A stretch of DNA of 64,000 nucleotides from Nonomuraea polychroma (GTDB lineage Bacteria; Actinomycetota; Actinomycetes; Streptosporangiales; Streptosporangiaceae), in NCBI RefSeq assembly GCF_004011505.1, contig NZ_SAUN01000001.1:9513501-9577500 (forward strand). The letters are read 5' to 3'. How positions within the stretch are numbered: position 1 is the first letter of the stretch; each line of letters starts with the position of its first letter. Shown in pieces: positions 7,410-14,307 of the stretch. The notes beneath the pieces are model-generated. The model saw nothing but the letters and a program-made list of their open reading frames with translations, had not been told where the DNA came from and searched no databases. The translations under genes and the position numbers were made by a program.

Positions 7410-8252
7410 GTGGCAGAGCGACGGGATCGGCTGAGGGCGCTGGGCGAGTTGCTGCGGCGGCTGCGCAAGGACGTGGGTCTGACCGGTAAGGATCTCGCGC
7501 AGCGGGCACAGGTGGCGCAACCTACGATCTCTCGGATCGAGACAGGCCAGCTCCTCCCTACGCCCGAGACCGTTGAGCGGCTGGTCTCCGCGCTAGGTCT
7601 CGATGAGGCGGGTCGGGCCGAGTTGGACGCGCTCCTCGTACGGCTCCGCGATGAGGTGTCTCGCTTGAAGGGCGGCCTTGCCGGCCGGGAAGCAGCCAAC
7701 GCCGCTCGGGTCCGGGCGGGGCGACGATTGGTGTCCTTCCAGTCCGCCATGATCCCAGCCCTCTTGCAGACCGCCGAATACGCGCGGCTGGCGCTTGCGG
7801 TTGGTCGTAATGTCGACGAGGGCGATGCGGCCAAGGCTGCGGCAGTGCGCGTGGAGTCGCAATCGGTGCTGTTCGACTCGGCCCGAGAGTTCTCGTTCCT
7901 GTTGACCGAGGGTGCGGTGCGCACATGGCCGGGGCCACCGTTGTTGATGTTGGCTCAGCTTGACCGGCTGGCCATGGTGGCCACACTGTCGCACGTGACC
8001 CTTGGTGTCGTGCCTTGGTCTGTTCAGGTGCCGGCGTTCCCGCTGCATGGGTTCACGATCTACGACGGCTCGGTAAGCGTGGTCGAAGGCTTCACGGGTG
8101 ATCTCAGCCTCAGCGAGGACGAGGAACTGGCCACGCACATGGAGACCTTCGAGGCGTTCGCGACTGTGGCGGTGTACGGCGATGCGCTGCGCCGCCTGCT
8201 CGGGTCGGTGGCCGACGACTATCGGGAGCTGTCGAGTCGTCTGAAGCAGTGA
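7410..8252 (+). CDS. XRE-family regulator with Scr1-type (DUF5753) C-terminal domain
   Basis: About 280 residues. An XRE helix-turn-helix occupies the first 65 or so ('LTGKDLAQRAQVAQPTISRI'), and the rest carries the DUF5753/Scr1 hallmarks 'FQSAMIPALLQTAEYARLAL' and 'VTLGVVPWSVQ', with a central 'ESQSVLFDSAREFSFLLTEG'. Such proteins usually pair with DUF397 or RsbW-like partners in Streptomyces-type actinomycetes; here an RsbW-like ATPase gene follows. An ATG at 7359 is also in frame, but the family's conserved start begins near GTG 7410. It is the leading candidate to bind the GTCTA-N6-TAGAC operators nearby, together with the 9173 gene product. Confidence 0.85.
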   Translation: MAERRDRLRALGELLRRLRKDVGLTGKDLAQRAQVAQPTISRIETGQLLPTPETVERLVSALGLDEAGRAELDALLVRLRDEVSRLKGGLAGREAANAARVRAGRRLVSFQSAMIPALLQTAEYARLALAVGRNVDEGDAAKAAAVRVESQSVLFDSAREFSFLLTEGAVRTWPGPPLLMLAQLDRLAMVATLSHVTLGVVPWSVQVPAFPLHGFTIYDGSVSVVEGFTGDLSLSEDEELATHMETFEAFATVAVYGDALRRLLGSVADDYRELSSRLKQ

Positions 8253-8320
8253 GTGGCGCATTTATGCGTCGAATAACTTGAGGTGTGTCCAGGCTCGTGC
8301 ATACGCTGGCGCTATCCGAT

Positions 8321-8336
8321 GTATAGCCCCCTAGAC
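8321..8336 (-). promoter_or_regulatory. Operator copy (GTCTA-N6-TATAC form) before the ATPase gene
   Basis: On the minus strand the site reads GTCTAGGGGGCTATAC. It is 13 bases upstream of the ATG at 8350 and is the same element as those at 9104-9145 and 11550-11653. Confidence 0.6.
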
Positions 8337-8349
8337 GACGGAGCCCGCT

Positions 8350-8757
8350 ATGTCGGCCTGGCGCTTCTCCCGCTACTTCCTCGGTTCCGCTCCCTCCATC
8401 ACCGAGGCGCGACGCTTCGTGGCTGCGCTCCTGCGGGATTGGCCCACAGCCGATGAGGCGGAGCTCATCGTCAGCGAGCTGGCCACCAACGCGATCCGCC
8501 ACTCCGCCAGTGGTCGCTTTGGGGGACGGTTCCTGGTGAGCGTCCAAGCCCATACGGATCGCCTCTGGCTCGGCGTTCTCGATGAGGGCGGACCTTCCTC
8601 ACCCAGAGTTTTCCGGCCATGCCCGGAGGGCGAAGGCGGGCGTGGCCTGCTGCTCGTCGCCAGCCTGGCGATCGACTGGGGTGTATGGGGCGACGAACAC
8701 GGTCGGACGGTGTGGGCCGTGCTGAACGCAGGATCGCAGGCGGCGTCATGCATATGA
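8350..8757 (+). CDS. RsbW-like anti-sigma/serine kinase ATPase (HATPase_c_2)
   Basis: 135 residues with the GHKL ATP-binding signatures: N-box 'IVSELATNAIRHS' (N47), G1 'VLDEGG' (D78) and G2 'EGGRGLLLV' (about 95-103). This is the size and layout of single-domain RsbW/SpoIIAB-type kinases, which hold sigma or anti-anti-sigma partners, and of the many Streptomyces copies paired with Scr1-type XRE proteins. The gene follows such an XRE gene, and an operator copy sits right before it. The 3' end overlaps the next ORF by 10 bases. No STAS partner is encoded in the element. Confidence 0.85.
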   Translation: MSAWRFSRYFLGSAPSITEARRFVAALLRDWPTADEAELIVSELATNAIRHSASGRFGGRFLVSVQAHTDRLWLGVLDEGGPSSPRVFRPCPEGEGGRGLLLVASLAIDWGVWGDEHGRTVWAVLNAGSQAASCI

Positions 8758-9026
8758 CCCGTTGCCTGTCTCCTCATGTTCCTCCGCCGCAGCCATCATG
8801 TGTGAAGCTCGACTGGTGCCCCGCGCGTACGGGCGAACGGCGTCGGACGGTCGCCTGGACGTGCGACTGCCGGGACGTCTACTACGAACTGTGCGAATCT
8901 GGTGGCCTGGGCTTCATTCGGCGCGTCGCCAAGGAACGGCGGCGAATCGTCGTCGAGACTCATCGGGTACGGGTCGGCGAAGCGCAGGCCTTGTGGGCTG
9001 CGCTACTTTCGGGCATGGCTCGATGA
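8748..9026 (+). CDS. Small conserved hypothetical protein
   Basis: 92 residues beginning inside the ATPase gene (ATG at 8748, or 8754). It carries a cysteine/aromatic core ('WCPARTGERRRTVAWTCDC', then 'VYYELCESGGLGFIRR') and a C-terminal basic helix. The tight overlap implies co-translation with the ATPase. Three or four cysteines could bind a metal, but no standard zinc-finger spacing is evident. Function unknown. Confidence 0.6.
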   Translation: MHMTRCLSPHVPPPQPSCVKLDWCPARTGERRRTVAWTCDCRDVYYELCESGGLGFIRRVAKERRRIVVETHRVRVGEAQALWAALLSGMAR

Positions 9027-9103
9027 GTCCGCGAGGCGTCCCCAATCGGCGGTCTTCGATTCGTGCAGTTAGCTCAAAAAGCGGCGAACCGATCGAAATC
9101 GTA

Positions 9104-9145
9104 CTGTCAAGGGGGATAGACGGCATACTGTCTAGGGGCCTAGAC
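9104..9145 (+). promoter_or_regulatory. Two operator copies upstream of the HTH/PP2C operon
   Basis: CTGTCAAGGGGGATAGAC (9104-9121) and CTGTCTAGGGGCCTAGAC (9128-9145) start 24 bases apart, a little over two helical turns, and lie 28 bases before the ATG at 9173. The second copy has perfect GTCTA/TAGAC half-sites. The spacing suggests two dimers on one face of the DNA. Confidence 0.7.
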
Positions 9146-9172
9146 TCGCCCTCAGTGATCAGAGGGGGATCC

Positions 9173-10012
9173 ATGCCGCCGGGTAACGTCGAGCGCATTG
9201 CCGCGATAGAAGACCCGTTCCAACTGCTGCGGGTCGCCACGGAGCGTCTCAACGCTGCTCAGCAGGAGGTCGGCGAGCTCTCACGGCTACGGCGAAGGGT
9301 GATCCAAGAACTGCATGCCCAAGGGCTCTCATACGCACAGATCGCTAAGGAAGCCGGCCTCACGAGGGGGCGGATTCACCAGATTCGGCACACCGGTCCG
9401 GCCCCCGAAGGCGCCTTCCTTGGCACAGGCACGATCACCCTGGTTACGCCGCTCAAGCGTGAAGCCACCAACGCCCGGCCTGTGGTCGCGATGGAGGACG
9501 TCACCGCGGCCAAGCGGCTGGAGGACCTTGCCCGCGGGTTCGACCTGCCGGTGGAGTTGGAGCACGTCCCGCTCGGCGGAGAGATCGACATCAACCGGTC
9601 GAACCTCATTGTGATCTGCGGTCCCAGACTCTCGACCGTCATGGGCGCGTTGTACGAGTCGGATCCTGTTCTGGAGTGGGTCAAGGACGACGTGTGGACG
9701 TTGCGTGACAGCCGTACTGGCATGGTCTACCGCTCCGGCTCGGACAGCGAACCGCCTCGGGCCGTGGATTACGCCTACCTCGGACGGCTCGGGCGTCCGG
9801 ACGGCAACGGCAATCTCCTGGTGTTCACCGGCATCCATCCTCAAGGCACGCTCGGCGTGGTGCAGCTCCTCCAGACCGAGATCGCGACGCTGTGGGGGCA
9901 GGTAGGCGACAAGCGCTTCTCGACCGTCGTCGGAGTCGAATACGACCCAGCCACTGGGGAACCGGTGAAGGCGGAGCTTGCCGGTCCGCTGTACCGGCAC
10001 GAGGAGGACTGA
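9173..10012 (+). CDS. HTH protein with uncharacterised C-terminal 'CGPR' domain
   Basis: 279 residues. Residues 40-73 form a sigma-region-4-like helix-turn-helix ('GLSYAQIAKEAGLTRGRIHQ'). The C-terminal part (about 100-279) has a hydrophobic strand ending in 'LIVICGPRLS' (149-154), then 'WTLRDSRTGMVYRSG', 'DYAYLGRLGRPDGNG' and 'FTGIHPQGTLGVVQLL'; this looks like an alpha/beta ligand- or nucleotide-binding fold but I cannot name it. GGGGG eight bases before the ATG supports the start. It is preceded by two operator copies and followed after 3 bases by a PP2C gene, so it may be both a regulator and part of a signalling pair. Confidence 0.75.
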   Translation: MPPGNVERIAAIEDPFQLLRVATERLNAAQQEVGELSRLRRRVIQELHAQGLSYAQIAKEAGLTRGRIHQIRHTGPAPEGAFLGTGTITLVTPLKREATNARPVVAMEDVTAAKRLEDLARGFDLPVELEHVPLGGEIDINRSNLIVICGPRLSTVMGALYESDPVLEWVKDDVWTLRDSRTGMVYRSGSDSEPPRAVDYAYLGRLGRPDGNGNLLVFTGIHPQGTLGVVQLLQTEIATLWGQVGDKRFSTVVGVEYDPATGEPVKAELAGPLYRHEED

Positions 10013-10015
10013 GAC

Positions 10016-10834
10016 GTGCGGGTTACCTTCGCCACGGAGGCTGCACCCGGTCGGCCGAACGAGGATTTCGTTGCTGCGGCTCCTGATGTGGCCGTCCTCC
10101 TCGACGGCGCCGGCACACCGCCAGGCTCGGACTCCGGGTGCTCGCACGGCGTGGCCTGGTACTCCCGCACTCTCGGCTCCACCCTCCTGACCGCCATGTC
10201 GCAGAGCGCCGGCACCTTGGCCGAATTGCTGTCCGTAGGGATCAAGTCGGTCTCGTCGCTCCATGACGGGACCTGCGATCTGGCGCACCCCGGATCACCC
10301 TCGGCCACGGTGATCATGCTGCGCCGTGTCAACGACACCCTGGAGTGGCTGGTCCTGGCCGACTCCGTGCTCCTCTTGGACGTCGTTGAGGCGGCAGAAC
10401 CCGTGGTCGTCTACGATGATCGCGAGGCCCAGGTCGGGGCGCTACATCGCGCCGAAATGGACTCTTTCGCCTCCGGTAGTGACGAACATGTCTCTGCTCA
10501 CCGGCGCTATGTCGAGACGTTGCGCTCGTACCGGAACCGTGACGGGGGCTTCTGGGTGGCTGCCACCGATCCTTTCGCGGCCGACCAGGCATTGATCGGC
10601 AGCATGCCCGCCGACCAGATCCGAGCTGCTGCGCTCCTCAGCGACGGCGCGTCTCGCCTCGTCGACCGCTTCCACCTGAGTACCTGGCGCCACGTCCTCG
10701 ACACCCTTGATGAGTCCGGCCCGGACGATGTCCTCCGTCAGGTCCGTGCAGCCGAGCAGTCGGATCCGCAGGGCACCCGCTGGCCGCGGGGCAAGACCTT
10801 CGACGACGCCACCGCGCTCTACTTCCAGCTCTGA
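10016..10834 (+). CDS. PP2C-like protein phosphatase
   Basis: 272 residues with the PP2C metal-site landmarks in order: 'RPNEDF' (N15-E16-D17), 'VLLDGAGTP' (D30, in place of DGMGG), 'PSATVIML', 'VLADS', 'LLSDGASRL' and the terminal 'DDATALYF'. The metal-binding aspartates are kept, so activity on phosphoserine/threonine is plausible. GTG at 10016 follows GAGGAGG. Only three bases separate it from the upstream HTH gene, implying one operon. With the RsbW-like kinase 1.3 kb away it could complete a partner-switching circuit on the element. Confidence 0.85.
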   Translation: MRVTFATEAAPGRPNEDFVAAAPDVAVLLDGAGTPPGSDSGCSHGVAWYSRTLGSTLLTAMSQSAGTLAELLSVGIKSVSSLHDGTCDLAHPGSPSATVIMLRRVNDTLEWLVLADSVLLLDVVEAAEPVVVYDDREAQVGALHRAEMDSFASGSDEHVSAHRRYVETLRSYRNRDGGFWVAATDPFAADQALIGSMPADQIRAAALLSDGASRLVDRFHLSTWRHVLDTLDESGPDDVLRQVRAAEQSDPQGTRWPRGKTFDDATALYFQL

Positions 10835-10837
10835 GGC

Positions 10838-11431
10838 TTACTCCACCCACCACCAGCCATTCCCCAGGTCGCGGATCGCTCTGCCCGCGTCTCCCTCGGC
10901 GGTCTGGATCAGGAAGTCGTTGTTGGGCGGGCTCGGAAAGTAGGCGATGCCTGATCCGTTCTCTGATCTCCATTCATCCAGGTAGATCGGCAAATACAGT
11001 CCGTGCTCCTGCGCCTGGACGTCTCCGTCGACCGATAGGTACTTCATCCACCAGGGCGGGTCGAGAGGTCTCCCCTCCCGATAGGCGGCAGCAAGCTCGG
11101 CGAAGCTTGCCTGGTGGAGCTGCAGCGTGCTGTCGATGAACGTGGTTCGCCAATCGACTCTCCAGATGACCGCCCCAAGGGTCACGGCGATGAGCAACGC
11201 GATGGCTGCTCGCGCGTATGCCTGGAGCGAGAGGTACGAGATGACCGTGGTGAAGGTCCAGAGACCTGCCCACAGCCAGGCAAAAGTGATGACAAGCGGC
11301 GTGAACAACCAGAACTGCCTGTAGAGCGGGATCTGCAGATAGCTGGCGGCGACCAGGACGATCCATCCACACGTTGCCATCAGGACAGTCCACTTGGACC
11401 AACGGGCGGACCTCAGGGGAGACACCTGCAC
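10838..11431 (-). CDS. Hypothetical membrane protein, three predicted spans
   Basis: 197 residues. Three hydrophobic segments lie in the first half (about 14-34, 40-62 and 72-90), followed by a roughly 100-residue soluble part ending in 'DLGNGWWWVE'. The start is a GTG without a clear ribosome-binding site. It is convergent with the PP2C gene (three bases between stops) and divergent from the transfer operon across the operator cluster. It resembles the small Spd-like or cargo membrane proteins found in AICEs only by context; no family is recognised. Confidence 0.6.
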   Translation of the reverse strand: MQVSPLRSARWSKWTVLMATCGWIVLVAASYLQIPLYRQFWLFTPLVITFAWLWAGLWTFTTVISYLSLQAYARAAIALLIAVTLGAVIWRVDWRTTFIDSTLQLHQASFAELAAAYREGRPLDPPWWMKYLSVDGDVQAQEHGLYLPIYLDEWRSENGSGIAYFPSPPNNDFLIQTAEGDAGRAIRDLGNGWWWVE

Positions 11432-11549
11432 AGGGGGAGTGTCCTGGCTAATGCTCTTGAGCCGCTACAGAGCAAGCAGGAGTTTTACGAGCTTTGCACC
11501 ACTTCTCCATATCCGACCGACGACTCCCATACACAAATCGACGTCGATG

Positions 11550-11653
11550 TTTACCCCCCTAGACGGTTGGGGCAGGCTCCGGTTATCGTCCTCCGTATAG
11601 CCCCCTAGACAGCACTTAAGGCGAAACGGTCGCAACTGTCTAGGGGGATAGAC
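11550..11653. promoter_or_regulatory. Operator cluster before the conjugation/replication operon (three copies)
   Basis: Three copies of the element's operator: GTCTAGGGGGGTAAA on the minus strand (11550-11564), CTGTCTAGGGGGCTATAC on the minus strand (11595-11612) and CTGTCTAGGGGGATAGAC on the plus strand (11636-11653). They lie in the 239-base gap between the divergent membrane-protein gene and the operon starting at 11671; the last is 17 bases from the first start codon. The arrangement fits repression or activation of transfer and replication by an element-borne factor. Confidence 0.75.
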
Positions 11654-11670
11654 AAGGGAGGTGGTGGACG

Positions 11671-12081
11671 ATGGCACTTCAGGGACCGATCCCTGTGACG
11701 TTCGAGATGGTCTTCCCGCACGGCTGCTACATCGTCGGGGAGGTCGAGCCGGTCAAAGACTTCGACGCCTCGACCAATGGGCGGTTCGTGCAGGCGCGGG
11801 ACAAGCAGGCCGGTGAGCTGGTCTGGCAGGTCACCGTCATGGACGCGGACCCGACGCTCAAGGCCGCGCAGAAGACCGTTGCGGTGAAGATCCTCAGCCC
11901 GGTGCAGCCTGTTTCCCCGGCGCCCATGCCGGGGCTGCCGTTCACGCCGGTTGAGTTCGACCAGATGACGGTCACGCCGTACGTGAACGGCAACGGCAGG
12001 CTCGCTTACTCCATCCGCGTTCGAGAAATGCGGGCTCCTCGGCCGATCGGCAAGCCCAGCCCTGCCAAGGACGCGGCGTGA
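11671..12081 (+). CDS. AICE core protein, probable replication/integration/excision activator (Pra-like)
   Basis: 136 residues, first gene of the element's core operon. It begins 'MALQGPIPVTFEMVFPHG' and continues 'VKDFDASTNGRFVQARDK' and 'LVWQVTVMDADP', a pattern that in AICEs of Streptosporangium-like genomes goes under the name plasmid replication, integration and excision activator. In pSAM2 the Pra protein switches on repSA-xis-int. GGGAGG upstream of the ATG gives a strong ribosome-binding site. The name rests on remembered family wording rather than a run comparison. Directly downstream of the operator cluster, it is probably the main control point of the element. Confidence 0.65.
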   Translation: MALQGPIPVTFEMVFPHGCYIVGEVEPVKDFDASTNGRFVQARDKQAGELVWQVTVMDADPTLKAAQKTVAVKILSPVQPVSPAPMPGLPFTPVEFDQMTVTPYVNGNGRLAYSIRVREMRAPRPIGKPSPAKDAA

Positions 12082-12344
12082 TGGGGCGGCGCGGGCAAGC
12101 TCGGCCGACCGGCGTGATCACTCTCAACACCGGTTCCGGGGCGGTCGCCGAGAACCACGCCTACCAGCTCCGCACTCCGGTTCTGGCGCTGGTGTTCGGT
12201 CTGGTTCGGGTGCAAGTCACTACAGCTGCGTCGGACCGGGTCACGGCGGCTGAGGTGGAGTTCGCGCGGCAGCTCGCCAAGCAGACGCAGGACTTCGCGC
12301 GGTGTGTCGAGCGGATCCATCGGCGAGGGGTGACGGCGGCATGA
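12081..12344 (+). CDS. Small hypothetical protein of the AICE operon
   Basis: 87 residues; ATG at 12081 overlaps the previous stop (TGATG). It carries 'AYQLRTPVLALVFGLVRVQV' and a helical C-terminal half ('FARQLAKQTQDFARCVER'). The C-terminal half resembles that of the next protein, suggesting a duplicated small family. Coupled translation places it in the core operon; the function is unknown. Confidence 0.6.
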   Translation: MGRRGQARPTGVITLNTGSGAVAENHAYQLRTPVLALVFGLVRVQVTTAASDRVTAAEVEFARQLAKQTQDFARCVERIHRRGVTAA

Positions 12345-12649
12345 GTGATCCACGCCCCTATACCTACGTGACGCTGTCGATGGAGCCGCAGGCCACTCCT
12401 CGTCTCAACGTCGCCTTCTACACGGCCGACCTCCGGGTGCGCGCCGGCCTGCTGGGCAACCCGCGGCCGTACCTGGAGATCTCCTCCGACGAGGGGACTG
12501 TGTCGATCTCGACCACTGGCGGCGGCCACGTGACTGACGCGGATCTGAACACCGCGCGGCAGTTCTTCAACGCCGCCGCTCGCTACCTCGCCGACTGCGA
12601 GCGGCTGCACAACGAACAGTCGGCCAAGGCCGCCACGGATGCGGCCTGA
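12341..12649 (+). CDS. Small hypothetical protein of the AICE operon
   Basis: 102 residues, overlapping the previous gene by ATGA. It has a strand-rich N-terminal half ('YVTLSMEPQATPRLNVAFYT') and a C-terminal helix ('NTARQFFNAAARYLADCERL') related in pattern to that of the preceding protein. It lies just upstream of traB. No motif shows a function; by position it may assist transfer or replication. Confidence 0.6.
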   Translation: MSDPRPYTYVTLSMEPQATPRLNVAFYTADLRVRAGLLGNPRPYLEISSDEGTVSISTTGGGHVTDADLNTARQFFNAAARYLADCERLHNEQSAKAATDAA

Positions 12650-12736
12650 CATGCAAGCGGGGCCGCAGGAAGCGGCAACTTCCGGCGGCCCCTCGGTCTT
12701 CCACACACACCAGATGCTTGGAAGGACTCCAGCCTA

Positions 12737-14158
12737 ATGTTCAAGAAGATGCCCGGCGAAGAGCCGCATCGCATCGTCTCCACCACGCCGGACACTGCCG
12801 TCGTGTTCAGACCGGCCGTCGTCAGGACGCCCGCGATCGTCACGCTCGTCATCTTCGGATCGCGGGCCGTCGCGAGCCTGATCCGCTCGGTGTGGCGGCA
12901 TCCGGTCGCCGTGCTGGTCGCGGCTGTCCCCTGCGTGCTGTCCGTTCTGTACGGATGGCGCGTCGCTCTGCTCCTCGTTCTGCCCGTACTCGCAGGGCTC
13001 GTCTCCTGGGCCATGGTCGACCGGTCCAGCTTCGCCCGGTGGATGGGCTGGCGATTGCTGGCCTGGTGGCGGCTGGTGTGGGTCTACCGGCGGCACTGGC
13101 AACCGGTGATGGTCATCTCCGGTCTCGGCAAGCACGTCCACGGGCGCGACTACCTGCCCAAGCTGGGCAAGGTCTCCTGTACCTCGTGGGCGGACCTGGT
13201 CACCGTTCGCATGCTCAACGGGCAGGCGGTCAAGGACTGGGCCGATCGGACCGACAATCTCGCTCGGGGCTTCGGCGCGAGTTCGTGCCGGGTGTCGGTC
13301 CTCAAGGGTGGGCGGCTGCGCCTCACCTTCCCTCGGTGTGATCCGCTCGCAGTTCCTCTGCCCGCCGTACCGATCCCGGAGACACCCACGGTCGGTCCTA
13401 TCGAGGTCGGTAAGCAGGAGGACGGGCGGCCGTGGCTCCTCAAGGTGCACGGCACTCACGTCCTGGTCGCGGGCGCCACCGGGGCTGGTAAGGGCTCGAT
13501 CATCTGGTCCACGATCCGCGGGCTCCTCCCGGCTGTCAGGGCGGGGCTTGTCGCGATCTGGGCGCTCGATCCCAAGTTGATGGAGCTGTCCTTCGGACGG
13601 GCTCTCTTCGGGGCACGCTACGCCGCTGATCCGGCCGACTGCGCCGACCTGCTGGACGACGCGGTCAAGGTCATGCAGGCCCGCGCCGCGCGCTTCGCCG
13701 GCCACCAGCGATCCCACACGCCGACCGTCGACGATCCCTTCGTCCTGGTGCTCGTCGACGAGGTGGCCTTCCTCACCGCGTACCAATCCGACAAGGAGCT
13801 GCGGCGCCGCATCTCCGCTGCTCTGGCAACGCTCACCACTCAAGGGCGTGCCGTCGGGGTCGGGGTCATGGCGGCGCTGCAGGACCCGCGCAAGGAGGTC
13901 ATGAACATCCGGAACCTGTTCCCGGACAAGATTGCGCTTCGCCTCGACGAGTCTGAACAGGTGGACATGGTCCTCGGTGATGGTGCGCGGGACCGTGGGG
14001 CGCTGGCCGACCAGATCTCCCCTCGGCCGGAGCTGGGCGCTGGGGTCGGCTACGTCCGGCTGGAGACCTCGCCCGACCCGATTCGGGTCCGCGCGACCTA
14101 CGTCTCCGACGACGACATCCGCGACATGGTCGGCGACTTCGCCGGTGAGGTCGCATGA
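12737..14158 (+). CDS. traB: TraB/FtsK-SpoIIIE-type DNA translocase (conjugal transfer)
   Basis: 473 residues. Two or three hydrophobic segments at about 30-110 anchor it in the membrane. The C-terminal motor has Walker A 'GATGAGKGS' (K252) and Walker B 'VLVLVDEVAF' (D341-E342). 'TTQGRAVGVGVMAALQDPRK' matches the FtsK/TraB region after Walker B. Proteins of this type pump double-stranded DNA between mycelia without relaxase cleavage, so this one gene can suffice for transfer, with a clt DNA site that I could not locate. Ends in an ATGA overlap with the small zinc-ribbon gene. Confidence 0.92.
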   Translation: MFKKMPGEEPHRIVSTTPDTAVVFRPAVVRTPAIVTLVIFGSRAVASLIRSVWRHPVAVLVAAVPCVLSVLYGWRVALLLVLPVLAGLVSWAMVDRSSFARWMGWRLLAWWRLVWVYRRHWQPVMVISGLGKHVHGRDYLPKLGKVSCTSWADLVTVRMLNGQAVKDWADRTDNLARGFGASSCRVSVLKGGRLRLTFPRCDPLAVPLPAVPIPETPTVGPIEVGKQEDGRPWLLKVHGTHVLVAGATGAGKGSIIWSTIRGLLPAVRAGLVAIWALDPKLMELSFGRALFGARYAADPADCADLLDDAVKVMQARAARFAGHQRSHTPTVDDPFVLVLVDEVAFLTAYQSDKELRRRISAALATLTTQGRAVGVGVMAALQDPRKEVMNIRNLFPDKIALRLDESEQVDMVLGDGARDRGALADQISPRPELGAGVGYVRLETSPDPIRVRATYVSDDDIRDMVGDFAGEVA

Positions 14159-14307
14159 CGCTCGCTCACTTCCTCGACGGCCTGCGCTGCGCCGACTGCG
14201 GTGCCCTCAATGTCCTGCGGCTCGACCCGGTCCGCGCCCTGGTCGAGTGCACCGAGTGCAGCAGCTTTGCGCTCGTTGTCCCCGAGATCGGAAAGGAGGT
14301 CCGTTGA
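14155..14307 (+). CDS. 50-residue zinc-ribbon protein between traB and repSA
   Basis: ATG at 14155 overlaps the traB stop (ATGA), and its own stop overlaps the repSA start (TTGA). The protein reads 'LRCADCGALNVLRL' and later 'VECTECSSFALVV', giving two CxxC pairs 18 residues apart, a compact zinc ribbon. The chain of overlaps on both sides argues that it is translated. It could be an accessory for replication or a small DNA/RNA-binding protein; that is inference. Confidence 0.7.
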   Translation: MTLAHFLDGLRCADCGALNVLRLDPVRALVECTECSSFALVVPEIGKEVR

